From Oxytricha trifallax (lineage: Eukaryota > Ciliophora > Spirotrichea > Sporadotrichida > Oxytrichidae): a stretch of 64,000 nt of DNA. This document shows positions 1-12,270 of the stretch, one piece after another. The notes under the pieces are model-generated. The model saw only the letters and a list, made by a program, of their open reading frames with translations, made no database searches and had not been told where the DNA came from. The stretch is taken from NCBI GenBank assembly GCA_000711775.1, contig ARYC01000470.1:33844-97843 (forward strand), given 5' to 3'. Position numbers and translations under genes: made by a program. Numbering within the stretch: the stretch's first letter is position 1; each line of letters opens with the position of its first letter.

Positions 1-339
1 GTCAGTTAAATTTTTACTCTATGTGTCTCTATCGTCCTTTATTTTCAAGCCTTTCAACTCTCCAGATAATTTATTGGGTGGAACTTTTGAAAATATATAG
101 CATATAAAAAAAACATTCACCATTATCATCAATTTCCCTAATCGAATGGGTATCTGTCTATCTCTCTTGAATCTTCGTTATGAAGAATACCCCTTTCCTT
201 TTTTTGTTGTTGTTTAATATTCAACTACTCTTCAAAATAGGCCTATCTATTCCTTATACCTCTAAATACCTTTTATGCTAAAAAACTGAAGTTTTTTTGA
301 TTTCTTGAAAATCATATTTTGGTGAAGCTTCAATTATCA

Positions 340-1130
340 CTAGGAATAGTAAGGTCTGTTTCATGCATACCTCATAAAGAGGCTTGTAGTGCTCTTTCTA
401 GTATTATGTAAATAGCATATAATAAATATGAATTTTTCTATCGCCCCCAAGTCAACTTAACGAAGGGAATTTGATTTCTTTAATCTCGAATGCGGTCCTG
501 GGGCATCTTTATACCTTTTTGGTTAAGTTAGAGTCACTCAAGTCTTTCACTAAAAATGCTTGCTTAAGTTACGATATCAATTAAATAATTTATTAGAGAT
601 TGCCATCAAACATCAACCAATAATATTCGTCACAAACTATAGAGCTAGAATTTGTTAGATATTAGTAATTTTCTTTATCTTGAAGAACTTCTATTACATA
701 TGAGTCATATAGTAAACCTCTAGCTTTGCTTTTAGCTAATTATAGTTTATTTCGATACCACTTTTCTTAATGTTTGATTAAATCACTTTCATCCTGTTAT
801 ACTAATAGTCATTTTTTTCCAAGAATTATTGTACTCTTTAATCTTTTAATAGTGCAAAAGAACTGCAATAGAAGTGCACAATAGGGTCTTTGCGCTCCCA
901 ATCCCGAAGTTCAAGAAAAAATACGGCTTACAGCCTAAAGGGTGAAGTTAATAAAAGAACTTTTACAGGACTAAAAACTAAAAATCAAAAGCATATTCTA
1001 ATCTTTGAAGTTGTTGCTTCATAGAAGTCAAATTTTCTTATAAGCAGAACCAATACTGAAAGATTTAATCATTGTTTTGTTTAATCTTCTAAAACATCTA
1101 AACCAATTTATAGAATTGCTATCAAGTTAG
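340..1130 (-). pseudogene. SecA-like ATPase, copy 1, ATPase-region fragment
   Basis: This minus-strand segment is the downstream part of a shattered gene whose other parts lie at 3160-3860 and 4530-4900. With TAA/TAG read as Gln it gives a peptide with FLNFGIGSAKTLLCTSIAVL around 865-915. This aligns with FLNFGVCNGKTLLCSTLAAL in the better copy at 54.3 kb, and both look like a P-loop (Walker A) site; here the usual GKT has become AKT. Frameshifts and TGA codons interrupt the rest, and no Walker B was found before the left edge. The gene may continue beyond the window start. In SecA-family proteins this domain binds ATP, but the eukaryotic role of this family is unknown to me. The homology to the 54-kb copy is clear; the SecA label is less certain. 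Confidence 0.5.
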
Positions 1131-1540
1131 ATCGTCAAGCTTCTTGGAGTTCTTTAAAGTATGTGCAAAGCTGCTGTTACCACTTGAAAGATCAGCTTTT
1201 ATATCAGGCCGAATCTCTATAAAATTTTTAAACTGTATAAACAATCTATTCCAAGACATTCATATATTCTTGTGTTTTTCAATCAAGTTTTCATTTATTT
1301 CCATAAGCTCAACAAAAAAACAAGAAATTAGCAATTAGAAATTAGTTTAGTCAAGTTAATCCCATTCTATAATGACTTTATCGCTGAAATGACTTATCAT
1401 TTTATCTAAATAATTATGAAAGTTTTTTGAATAAACGAAATATTGAAATAAATATTTAAATAATTCATAGCTGACATTTAAAATAATAAGAATAATAATA
1501 AATATATATTAAAAATGAGTAATAGTAATGTTTGCAAAAA

Positions 1541-1580
1541 GTGGGGCAAAAGTATAATAAATTTGCTACTTTTGCCCCAC
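1541..1580. repeat. Short hairpin, 14-bp perfect arms
   Basis: GTGGGGCAAAAGTA at 1541-1554 is followed by its exact reverse complement at 1567-1580, with a 12-base AT-rich loop. It stands out as a GC-containing stem in AT-rich DNA. It resembles in shape the stem-loops inside the TIR elements at 4.0, 36.1, 52.9 and 53.2 kb but has a different stem sequence. No coding role is visible. Confidence 0.7.
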
Positions 1581-1642
1581 TTCTTGAATTTTTGATATTT
1601 TGATTATTAACTTTGTTGTTTTTATCTATTTCTATTTTATTA

Positions 1643-2057
1643 TTGTAGAAATACATTTGAATTTGGAAAATTAATTATAATTAAATTAATAATAAATCAT
1701 AATCGTGGCAGTTAAAGTTGGCCAATTTAAACGATCTTGGGCTCATTCGATAGAGAATTCAAAATTAGCTGGACTTTATTATTGGCGGTTCTATTTTACT
1801 GCATCCCTGGAGTGAGATAACTTCACTTTAATTAAACGTCATTAAATTCAATAAATTATAGCCTCACATTAAAGTCGAGTTATCACGCTCTAGGGATGCA
1901 GTAAAATAGAACCGCCAATAATAAAGTCCAGCTAATTTTGAATTCTCTATCGAATGAGCCCAAGATCGTTTAAATTGGCCAACTTTAACTGCCACGATTA
2001 TGATTTATTATTAATTTAATTATAATTAATTTTCCAAATTCAAATGTATTTCTACAA
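1643..2057. mobile_element. 415-bp palindromic (foldback) element, copy P1
   Basis: Two arms of about 180 bases are near-perfect inverted repeats around a short AT-rich centre. The ends read TTGTAGAAATACATTTG and its complement and sit between TA dinucleotides (1641-1642, 2058-2059), as expected for a TA target duplication. A second copy of exactly the same length lies at 8316-8730. No protein is encoded. It is most simply a non-autonomous foldback or MITE element. It lies within the region that splits the SecA-like gene fragments. The arms match each other better than they match the arms of the other copy (see findings). Confidence 0.85.
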
Positions 2058-2238
2058 TAATCTTCTTCCCATGTATAAATTAGATCAACTTTTGTCAATA
2101 AGATTATTTAAAAAATCAATGAATTTTTAATTAATTATGATTGTTAATAAATTTCTATAAATATTTAATTACATTTTATAGATTAATTGTATAAAAAATA
2201 AAATAATCATGATTATAGATCGGTAAAAGACATAGAAC

Positions 2239-2791
2239 GGCGCAACGCATGAGGGACCAGTCGGCGGGGTTCAATCTGTCAGCGTACACTCTTCGAGTGA
2301 GCTGGATCCTAAGATTTCCCTGCATTAGATGAGTCTACTGGCTTGAGTTCAGTTTCCTAGGTAATAGGGAGCAGGATGAAGGTACGCTCTGCCTTCAAAA
2401 ATGAGAAGACGAAAACCTTTGAAGCCAACGATAAGGATTTTTCTCCCACACCGGGTTAGGGAGCTGAAGCTACCACAGCGAAGGATAGGGATTATGTTTC
2501 CCAGCAGCGGTGGGACCGGTAAGCGTTTTTCTCCATCTTCTGTCACTCTGGTAGGGTCCTACGAGCTCTGTCCTCCATGGTGAAAACCCGGTTGACATCT
2601 TGATTTAAGGTGAGGACTAGGTGATAGCAAGAATGATTTTTTTGGAGTTTTCTACTTCACGACTGCCACGTCACGAAATTTGCCACGTCAACTCATTCAG
2701 ATACGTCTACGTCACGACTAAGATTGATGGTTTGATTTTAGTATTAAACAGTGATATGTTAAATTTATTTGATTTTAATCATTAAACACAC
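2239..2791 (+). mobile_element. SINE-like retro-insert with 14-bp target duplication
   Basis: The 14-base sequence AAAAGACATAGAAC occurs at 2225-2238 and again at 2792-2805, exactly flanking 553 bases. The first 400 bases are strikingly GC-rich for this window; the 3' end is AT-rich. Near the left end GGTTCAATC (about 2268-2276) resembles a pol III B box, but I see no convincing A box. A long target duplication, a GC-rich head and an AT-rich tail fit a retroposed RNA (SINE or other structured RNA) moved by a LINE. The parent RNA was not recognised. The sequence also contains repeated CACGTCA/CTACGTCACGAC motifs near 2656-2720. Insertion by retroposition is well supported; identity is not. Confidence 0.6.
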
Positions 2792-3159
2792 AAAAGACAT
2801 AGAACAGAAATAACTGTATCTCGACTATCATTTTAAATAAAATTTAGTAATTTCTCCAAAAAATTAATATTTCAAAGATCTTAAGTATATTTATAGCATA
2901 TTTATACAAGTATTTAAATTAAAAAAAAACATATTTTTATTAAAATTGATTAAAACAATGGACCTATATAGTTTTTCTATTATTATGAAAATGAGAAAAT
3001 CTAAAATTTTATGATTATAGTTAGATTCATAATAATTATACTCTATATAAAATTATCATCCTTAATTATTATAAATATATATTTCTACAATTACCTTATT
3101 AAAATATATTTTGATAAATTTTGATAATTTTCTTTAACTAACTAAATGCAAATATTTGA

Positions 3160-3860
3160 AGAAATTCTCTAACTTCGTTGGTTGCGATATTTTATATCAA
3201 GCGCAGCCCATGATCTTGCTTCAGTATCTGGTTAATGGTTTTTTTCAAAAATGGGAAGGTACTTGGTTGAAGTCTGATTCCTTGAGGATCAATTTTGAAT
3301 TTACCTAAAGTGTTACCATAAGTAAAACAATTTCAATATTCTTACGTTCAACAACTCAAGCTCTTCTTATAGCCTGGGAAATTCTTCCACTTCATTGATT
3401 AAGATATAGTTGAAAATAAGCCCAAGCTTTGCTCATAATTCGGTCTTTGTGCAAGAAGAGTCAAAGAATTCTTTCAAAGATCCTCGTCTATTTAATAATT
3501 TCTGTAATGTAGTATAGAAAAGAAAATTACACAAAGAGTCAAGTCTTTATTTAATGATCCACTTTGGAACTTAGGTTAAATTTATAGATAATTCCAAACA
3601 TACCGTCATAAAAATTGGAGAAGCAAGTAGTTTAAAGTTAATCCAATTTTATGGCAGACTTTGGCCGTTGCTTTCGCATATCTTTTCTAGAAATTCATAT
3701 CGCTCCTATGGCTTAATGAGCATATATTATCTGAGGTAATTAGAAGGGATCTCAGATTAGCTTTTAGAACCATAGTTTGGCTGTGTAGTAAGTAAGGATT
3801 AACTAAGCATTCAGCATATCCTTCGTGCCTTTTTCATTCCTGGGAACATTGTGTCCCATT
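3160..3860 (-). pseudogene. SecA-like ATPase, copy 1, middle fragment
   Basis: Minus-strand translation with TAA/TAG as Gln gives, in order, MLIKPQERYEFLEKICESNG (near 3670-3726), LAQRPNYEQSLGL (near 3415-3456) and, after a frameshift, KIDPQGIRLQPSTF and QDHGLRLIQNIATNEV (near 3180-3300). Each block matches the gene at 53.5-56.6 kb (MILKPQERQDFIWKI, LAQRPNTEQALGL, KINSQAVRLLPNTLL, EDQRLRLIRHIPINVV) in the same order. No known domain was recognised in this part. The fragment ends at 3860 where a TIR element has inserted; the upstream part resumes at 4530. Several frameshifts make it a pseudogene in this copy. Confidence 0.7.
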
Positions 3861-3896
3861 TTACTATATAATCTTAAGCAACTCTAGGAGGACAAC

Positions 3897-4514
3897 AAGC
3901 CAAAATACAAAAAAGTTAATTTAAAAATTGTTAAAGTACAAAAAAAATATAAATAAATCCCTTTCAAAACATTATTATTAATTATTTTTAATAAATTTAC
4001 TTGAAATATTTTATTATATTTAAAATGGGCCAAGTGATAATTATTATGTTTTTTCTACTTGAGCCCATTTTATTATATTTATAATTTTAATTTTTTATTT
4101 TAATTGTTTTATTTTTTATTTTTTTTTCATATTACTTTTTTACTAGTATTAGTGTAATTTATTCACTGAAATATTTATTAATTGAATGGTTAATTTTGTG
4201 CATATAAATTTTTTAATTTAAGAATTATTTACTTTATTAGTAAATTATTTGAAATAATTCATATTTTTTCATTTGAATAAATTAAACTTATCATAGATGT
4301 GATTTAAATCAAACTTTTTTTATATAATTATTCACATGAGATGAACTTAAAAAATTTATAATTTAAATTTCAATATAAAAAAAATGGTTTAAATAGCAAA
4401 AATGAATAAGTTATTATATCAAATACTAGAAAAAATGGTTTTATGTAAGAATATTATATATTTCAATATATTTAAGTAATTTTATGTTCATGATTTTTTT
4501 CACTATTTTAACTG
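3897..4514. mobile_element. TIR element family, copy 1 (618 bp)
   Basis: This AT-rich element shares its ends and a central stem-loop with copies at 35954-36631 and 52728-53403. The right end ...TATTTTAACTG is followed by AAT (4515-4517), the same 3-base target seen at the other copies; the left end is degenerate. The inner hairpin at 4023-4071 pairs AAATGGGCCAAGT with ACTTGAGCCCATTT. There is no coding potential. It interrupts the SecA-like pseudogene between its first and middle fragments, so it arrived after that gene. Confidence 0.65.
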
Positions 4515-4529
4515 AATCAAAACCCTTTA

Positions 4530-4900
4530 AAGATTTAGCTTTCTTTGATTTGTGGTGGTTCTTGATGTCTTATTTATTATGAACGCTTGTAAACCTAGTT
4601 AGGTCTTTTAGTTCCTTAATATTTTGAACTTGTCTAGTTCGAGCAACTAGCAGATGTCATAATTTTTAGTGGGAGAATTAATTTTGCCTAGTTCAGGGTG
4701 CTCGGCTCCCTCATTTTAGTCTTGCGTATTCTTCGCTTTCTTTTCAAGAGAGTCGACTTTGTAATCTTACGAGTACATTTAAAATGCTGGAGTGTCCACT
4801 TGGTGATACCCTGTCTTTTCATCAATAAGAGTATCAATCTGTTTCACTTCTAAAGACTCAATATCTTTGATAAAGTCTTAGGATAATATACTTTTTCAAA
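4530..4900 (-). pseudogene. SecA-like ATPase, copy 1, upstream fragment
   Basis: With TAA/TAG as Gln, minus-strand codons give EHPELGK, NYDICQLLELDKFK (4627-4663) and FIINKTSRT. These align in order with EHPDLIDK, NYDINKILELEEFKPF and FILNKTTKS of the gene at 56.2-56.4 kb. This fixes the direction of the shattered gene (5' end to the right, beyond 4900) and shows that the TIR element at 3897-4514 splits it. Upstream sequence to about 5370 has a less AT-rich, coding-like texture, but I could not follow a frame. No domain is recognised in this N-terminal part. Confidence 0.6.
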
Positions 4901-5379
4901 GCTTAAAATAGTGTAAAGCTTTATATACAAAATTTAAGGGAAAATTATTTGTTCGCTTCATATTTTCTCTCATAAATACCCACAACTTCCAGGAAGTCTC
5001 CAGTCAGCAGTGATAAACTTAGCCGACAACTCTCTGAGGGTCAAGAATTTTGTAATTAAGTATACATCGATAGATTAGCTTGACAAGATCAAGAAAAAAG
5101 TGGAAAAAATAATCTTTAAGAATACTTAATTAACTTAATCAAAATTAAACATCAATTCGAGAATGAAATTTCACAATGATATGTGCAGATGATAAGCCAG
5201 CTCTCGGACATTCAGCTACTATAGGCTTGAATAAAGCTAGGTCTTCTCAAGGGAACTAGAAAGAGTACGAATTTTACTATTAGAAATGAGTTAACCTGGG
5301 TAGAGTTTACTCTATTATAATGCAGACTAAAGAGTTTCATTTAGTATTAGAAATACTTTGCATCAGGAATGATTCCCTA

Positions 5380-8020
5380 ATTATTGTTAAATAAGATGTT
5401 TAATAAAACTAAACAACTAATAATATGACTTAAATTAGGGTTTTTCGGTTTATTTTAATTTTTTCGAAGAGGTTTAGTCATTAAATTAATTTATATTCTA
5501 GCAAATGTATTTGATTATTAATTTATTGTCAATTCTAAAATTTTTACTTTATAAAAATTTTGAATGAATAAATATCAGTGATTATAATTTTATAGAAAAC
5601 TTCCTTTAAAAAATAAAGTAAAGATAAACCAAAAAAAAATAGACTAAGATTCAACAGTTAAATGATAAAAATGAAGAGGTAAGTGCTAAAAAGTATTAAA
5701 ACTTAACAAAAAATAATATTTTTATTTATTATATTCTTCCTCTAAAATCAACATATTTAATTTTATTTTTAAACAGATAAATATATAGATGAACCAATTT
5801 TATCATTTTTTATAGTAAAATATTACAATATAATATTACCATCGATTAAATTTGATTTTAATAATGATAGTACCAATCCAACTTATATTCAAGTATTAAA
5901 AGCATAAAAAGTAGTAAATAAAAGATGATTTTTTACCACAACTTTTGCAATCCTCCCCTATTTATTTAACTCCATCAACCACTAAAATAGTAGCACATTC
6001 AAACAGTCTGCACGAAGAATATCTTATAGATTCAAAAGTTAGTTTTAAAGCAGAAGGAAAAAGCATTTAAACCTAATCTTTATATGTCCTCATAATAAAC
6101 ACTATTGTAACAACAGCATGAAATACTTCTTGTTGAAACTTATGAAGAGAAGTTATTATACAAAATGTAATTTGAGAATAACAACCGACAAAAAAGTAAG
6201 GTGTTCATGAGTGACATTGAACCTGTGGAGGTGACTTCGACATATATCAAGATATGAAATACAGAATTAGAGATTTGAGACAATTCCGCAGCTTAATACA
6301 AAAGTCTGGCTTCCCAAATTATTCACGAATGAATGCTTAGATTAAATAAAAGATATTGAAAATATTTTAACTAAATGTCTCTAATTTTTCAAAATATTTT
6401 AGCTTGCGTATTAACTAGGATAGGATTTATAGAATAATTAATAAAATTATCAATAAAGATATAATTTTTGAATAATTTTATTACTGAAATTACTAAAACT
6501 CTTCATAAAATCTAATACCAAAAGTGGTTGTTTTTAGTGTTTCTAAAACAAATTATGATGTTTTTAACAAATACCAAGCTTATTCCCATTAACTCATCAT
6601 TATTCTTGCATTGAGAAGTATTTATAGATTTTGATTTTAATATTTAAATTATAATTTATAAATATATGTCAAAGAGTTAAGATATTATGGAATTTACATT
6701 AGATATTTACCTTAAAAGTAAAGATATTGATCAAACTTTATGAATACTGATCTTGAATAAACACTATAGACTAGGTATTTATATAAAATATAGTAAATTT
6801 ATTAATGGTGAGAATTCTAAATACAACATAGTAAAATTATATTTTAGAATGTCAAAAAATTAGTAACAAAAAATTTAAATGAAAGTGAGAATTATAAATT
6901 ATTGAATCATTAAATTTACTATTTAAAACTAACATCAGCAATTATATAATTTAATTATGCCCCTTTTTCCTTGTTTCTGCTTTTTCAAGTATTTTCATCA
7001 TTTAATAGGCAATTATAGTGTTAATACTTTTTATTTTATTGAAGAGTTTTGCTTCTGTATTTCGCTTATAATGCAATTTTTCATAAGTTTGAAATACTTT
7101 CTCATTTGATTAGAATAGATTTTTAGAATCATAACTTTTAAAAATTCATCAATAAGTCTGTTTAGTTATGAATAAAATATTAATCAAATAAAGATAGTAA
7201 GAGAGTAAGGCTGAAAAATGTTTAATTGAGGAACTTCTCATTCCTAACACATGACTCTAGTCATTACTTTATTCGAATTAATTAAGGACTCTTACGAGCA
7301 ATTCTCTTAAAACTAGTAGTTTATTTTTTTTCCTAATTAATTTCTTATTTTTATTTTTATAAATCCTTCTTTATTTGAACTAAACTAAATAATAAATTAA
7401 GAACTTTAATTTTCTAGAAATAACCAGCGTAAATATTTTAACTCACTCTATAAGATAGATTTATCTCATTCCAGAATCTTGCGAGATATTACAATCAAGC
7501 GCAATTTGTCGCATGATGTCCCATTTTCTTTTATATTTCACTGAGAGATCACCTAATTTTGAGTCTCTTTGGTTTATTTTCTTGTTGAATTTGACTTCTA
7601 GATTATTTTATAAGCAGGCATGAGTCATACGAAACATTGACTGGCTATGCAACCAGTGCTTTTAGAAAGTCTTTCTAAATTGCCAAATAGTACTTTTAGA
7701 ATATGATCTCTGCATTACCATTAGCTGGGTACCATTGCACCATATATTAATTAAATTAACAAATTTACTGTTTTTTTGAGATAAGCCAAAGTATCACAAG
7801 AAAGTAAAATTATGAGAATGCTCCCAGATTTCTACGAAGTCCATTTTCTCTTTATCCATTTAATATTTAATTAGGGAAACTTTGACTAAACATTAAGGAA
7901 TAATATAATAATTAATGTTGCAAGCAGGTATTCCTATATTAGGTTTCTCTGATTTAAAATGAAACTCAAAAACAAATATGTTTTCTCATACCAATCTCCA
8001 AATTTATGAATAAACCAAAA
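5380..8020. other. AT-rich stretch, no gene recognised
   Basis: The sequence is highly AT-rich with frequent TGA in all frames. No long frame with TAA/TAG as sense, no inverted repeat of note and no RNA gene was recognised. It may be degraded transposon or germline-limited spacer. Confidence 0.5.
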
Positions 8021-8315
8021 GAATTAGTCATATAAGTATAAAAAATTTGAAATATAAAAATTCTTAAATAAAAAATGTAAACTTGAATGATTTTTAAATT
8101 TAATTTAATAAATATTGATAATATATTTAAATTAATTTTATAAGAGACTAAGTAGTAAAAGTTTTTTATTTTTGCTACTAGGTACCAATCCAAATATTTT
8201 AATATGAAATTTACAAATTAATCAAACAAATTTAAATCTGTGACTTATAACTTAATTAAGTTTATATAAAGTTTTCATGAAATTAATTCGTATATATTTT
8301 ATATAAATATAATTA

Positions 8316-8730
8316 TTGAAGAAATACATTTGAATTTGGAAAATTAATTATAATTAAATTAATAATAAATCAGAATCGTGGCAGTTAAAGTTGCCCAATT
8401 TAAACGATCTTGGGCTCATTCGATAGAGAATTCAAAATTAGCTGGACTTTACTATTGGCGGTACTATTTTATCGCATCCCTTGAGCGACATAACTCGACT
8501 TTAATTAAACACCTCTAAATTCATTAAATTATACCCTCACATTAAAGTCGAGTTATCTCGCTCCAGGGATGCGATAAAATAGTACCGCCAATAGTAAAGT
8601 CCAGCTAATTTTGAATTCTCTATCGAATGAGCCCAAGATCGTTTAAATTGGCCAACTTTAACTGCCACGATTCTGATTTATTATTAATTTAATTATAATT
8701 AATTTTCCAAATTCAAATGTATTTCTACAA
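8316..8730. mobile_element. 415-bp palindromic (foldback) element, copy P2
   Basis: This is the same length and structure as P1 at 1643-2057: inverted arms starting TTGAAGAAATACATTTG, flanked by TA at 8314-8315 and 8731-8732. It contains no gene. Base differences from P1 (for example GGCGGTACT instead of GGCGGTTCT) are present in both arms of this copy. It sits at the junction between the left half of the TIR element and the LINE remnant. Confidence 0.85.
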
Positions 8731-8783
8731 TATTAAAATTTAAAAAATAAATTATTTAGAGAGAATTAAAAAGGGCGGCCAAA

Positions 8784-9130
8784 ATGGAAGAGAAGACACA
8801 GCCCAGAAGAAAGCTACCAGTATACTAAAATGAAAGCGGAGAGCATAGCTCGGATAAGCAGAAATCAATCATAGATTATTTTGAATGTTCAAAAAGAATG
8901 TCCTAGATCATTCGTAAAAATACCCAATAACATTAGTCAAACACAATAATATTAAAAACTTAGACAAGTTCAGCATTCCTCTTGGACAAGGCCGCCATCT
9001 CCATTTTTTCCAACCAGTCAGAGAGGTGGAGGGCTGGGTTCGAAGAAACGAAAAATTTGCAGAAAGTCAAATGCGCAAACTTAGGACACAAGTAATTAGT
9101 AAAAAAGGCAGATGCTGACGAAGACATTTG
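8784..9130 (+). pseudogene. LINE N-terminal region with a PCNA-box-like motif
   Basis: From ATG at 8784 a frame stays open for 115 codons with several TAA/TAG as Gln and ends at TGA near 9128. The start is basic and polar. At about residues 28-35 it contains QKSIIDYF, which fits the PCNA-interacting peptide pattern QxxIxx(F/Y)(F/Y). The frame shifts into the endonuclease region at about 9129, so this is either a separate ORF1 or the N-terminus of one long polyprotein. Human L1 ORF2p also has a PIP box, so the motif is plausible here, but a short pattern can arise by chance. Confidence 0.5.
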
Positions 9131-12100
9131 AACTAAGAATTTGCATGAAAAATGTACGGGGGTGGTAAGGCCAAATAATGAAAGAACTTGAAAGCAAAAA
9201 CTCAGATTTTATTGGTCTAGTAGAGACAAGACTGCAAAGAATAATTGGAATAAAAAAAAACATAGCACAAACGTAATTAGCCAGGAACGGCGGAGTATCA
9301 GCGCTAATTGGTGACAGGTTCCTTATGAAGACGGTGAAAACTTTAAGACAATTCTTGACTTGGAACATCTTGAACATGGAAGGGTTTTCCCTCCATATAT
9401 TTACAGCATACATTCCACCTTATTGAAATGAGGAAGTCAAGGAATTATAGAACAGTCTAATCTACATGATTAAAACGTTAAAGTCAAAATGCAAGAACTA
9501 GAGAATTATAGTGATAGGAGATTTTAGTTACCATATTAAATACCTAAGCAAGAGACTTCACAAAAAGGGGCTCTAAGAATCCATTTCTCAAGGAGTGGAA
9601 ACAATTAGTTGGGAGACCGACCAGTTGAGATCAACAGATCACAAACTAGTTATTGCAAAACTAATGATAAAATATTAGGAGAGGGACCTCAAACTATCAG
9701 ATAAAGAGAAGAACTACAGAGTATCAGATATAAGGAAATAATGTTGGAGAACCTATAGATGAAAAGAGAGAGCTCTCGGAGGAGGACCTCCAAAATCAAA
9801 TATAATAATGCTTTGAAGAAAAGCTAGAGAAGCACAGTAAAACAAAACATTGGTATAATCAACCCCCCGCTTGGGTATTAAAGGGAAATGGGCAATATCA
9901 AAACAATTATTTCAGTGAAACAAAGTCCTACTGGAACGAAGATATTAGAGACATGGAATAATGTCTAGAAAGAAACGATGTCAAAGGTTTCTTCTACATG
10001 GTGAAAAGACAAACCAAAAGCAAAAAAACAATCAGAGCCAATCAAGGGATTGGCAAATAGTGAAGAAAGAGTCAATTTGGGAGAAGAAACTCAGGAATAG
10101 ATAATTAGATTTTACAACAAATTATACAAAGATTAAAGAGACTCACACTCAAAGATCAACCGGCTAGGAGACCAAGCAAAGATGTGAAAAGAAAGAGAAG
10201 AGAAATTTTGCATTATAGATGAAGTGGAGAGAAGCATCAGAGAATGCAATTTTAACAAAGCCATAGGACCAGATAGATTTGATGGGAAGATGCTAACTAA
10301 ATCAGAAAAAATAGGAAAATAGTTTGTCAAAAGATCACAAAATGGCTAAACTCAGGGTATATTCCTTAATATCTTGAAGAAGGGAGACTGATCCTATTTA
10401 GCAAAAACTTTGGGGATTCATTACCTGAAATCAATAATGCCAGGCCAATAGTGGTGAACTCACATATCAGCAAAATAATAGAAAAGTAATTTTGAACAAA
10501 TTATAAGACGAGAAGAGCGAACTGCTAAAAACCGTAAATTATTAAAGTGGGTTTAATGAGAACAAGAGTACCGATTTAAATCTTATAAGACTACTAGAAC
10601 ACATCAAGAGCTCTAAAGAAAAAGTAAATAGAAAGAAGCTTATCTATTTGTAGATCTTTAAAAAGCCTATGGCTCAGTCTGGAAAGACTAACTACTCTCG
10701 ATCCTGAGAGACAGGGCTAAGACAAATAATGACAAAATAGCTACTAAATTAATAGAAGAGTTATACTCAAACAGTAGAATAAAGGACGAAGGGGAATTTA
10801 TAGATGCACAAAATGGAGTAACGCAAGTAAGCAGAATATTCCCTATGCTGCTCAACATTTACCTGCAAGACGCACTTTACTCATAACATGAACTATTCTC
10901 ATTGATAAAGTATGGGAGACTTATAGCATTTGTGGACAACATAATCATCAACAGTAAAGACCAGCAACAGTTCAAGAGAATTCTAAGTAGCTTTAAAGAG
11001 ATAGAAAAGACTCACAACCTGAAACTCAATAAAATCAAGACAGTGTTCTTAAGCGACTCAAAGTAATTTAAAAAATTAACTGAAATAGAAGGGGTAAAAA
11101 AGTACAGGAGGCTAAGTATCTGGGGATGAACATATCATTGAACAGTCAACAGCTACTCAAAAGAATGTGGAATGAGCTAAAAAGGTAAACTGAACTTTAC
11201 TAAAGACTTTCAAAATCCAACAACTCCACAATTTGCGATACAGTAATGGTAACATAAATAAGGTCTCTGATGATTTACAAATACACACCCCTAATAGCAG
11301 CCAAATACCTGAAGATAGAAGAAATAGAAAAAATGGAAAATTAATTGAAAAGACTTGCATTAAAGACATACAAAGATATACCCAATAGATTATTAAGGAA
11401 CGTAACTTTACTCTAACTAAGTAATACAACTTATATCATAAAGGAGTTAGTTTAGAAAAACTTAAAAAAACTTAAACACAACATAGGAGAATATTTGGCA
11501 GAGAATAATGTCAAATACAATTTATCAAAACATCAATAAACTAAAAAGAACAAAAAGATATTCATCAAAAGAAATGTTATGGACACAATGATCGCAGTTA
11601 GTCAGGGGAGAACTACAGTGAGCTATGGAATGAGTCACTATTGCAATATACATAAAACATTTTTGGACAGAAATCATATGAGAAGCTGTAACTTAATAAA
11701 TGAAGCAAGGGATCCTACAAGATTCTCAAACATAATCAAAGAAACCAGATTAGTGGACATGAACGAGAAGACTCAGATCGAAATACTATCTAACATGATA
11801 TGGCTCGACTAAAGAATAAGAAATCTTGAGCTTCAAGATTATTATCAGAAAGTTAGGAAAATTTTCAGGTTAACTTACATCAAGAAGACAAAGACTCAGC
11901 TCGATGAACAAAATATTTAGGATAACTAAGATGGGCTAAATATCCAATTCAAAAGATAATTTGAAAATTGAGGAAATTAAAGCAAGTGAAATCAAAAAAG
12001 TAATTAAAATCAATTAATTGGCAGAAGCTGAATGGTACCTAGCAAATGACGGGTCAAAGATTCAACACAAGAGGCAAGATTCCTAGGGGAAGAAGGACAC

Positions 12101-12270
12101 TAAGGAGATACAGGAGATGATCAAAGCTAGTGTTCAAGAACCTGGAATTAAAGAAACCACCCAGAAGTAACCTTCAGAGTCTGGAAGCAAAGAAGAGGAG
12201 AGCTCAAAGTGGAAGGAGGAAGAACCAGAAGAATTAAAGAGCGCTAGAAAAGAGGAGCATCAGGAGAAGT
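9129..12270 (+). pseudogene. LINE endonuclease and reverse transcriptase
   Basis: The endonuclease domain starts near 9129 with MKNVRGWQGQIMKEL and SDFIGLVETRL. These match the usual N-terminal 'NvRG...D...ETrL' of LINE endonucleases, and VIGDFSYH and STDHKLVIAKL follow. The reverse transcriptase spans about 10190-11130 with FNKAIGPDRFDGKML, ARPIVVNSHISKIIEK, VGFNENKSTDLNLIRLLEHI, a degraded FKKAYDSV-like block and LIAFVDNIIINSKDQ where FADD is expected. Loss of the catalytic aspartate pair (FVDN) plus frameshifts means no active enzyme. A frame of about 77 codons at 11579-11812 is part of the C-terminal region, whose function I do not recognise. Confidence 0.8.

Noticed and set aside
2349-2583. 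Overlapping standard-code frames on both strands (60-65 codons)
   Set aside because: They lie inside the GC-rich retro-insert; openness on both strands reflects GC content, and neither frame has family features.
9096-11429. Minus-strand frames of 65-105 codons
   Set aside because: They are antisense shadows of the plus-strand LINE, which carries the recognised endonuclease and reverse transcriptase blocks.
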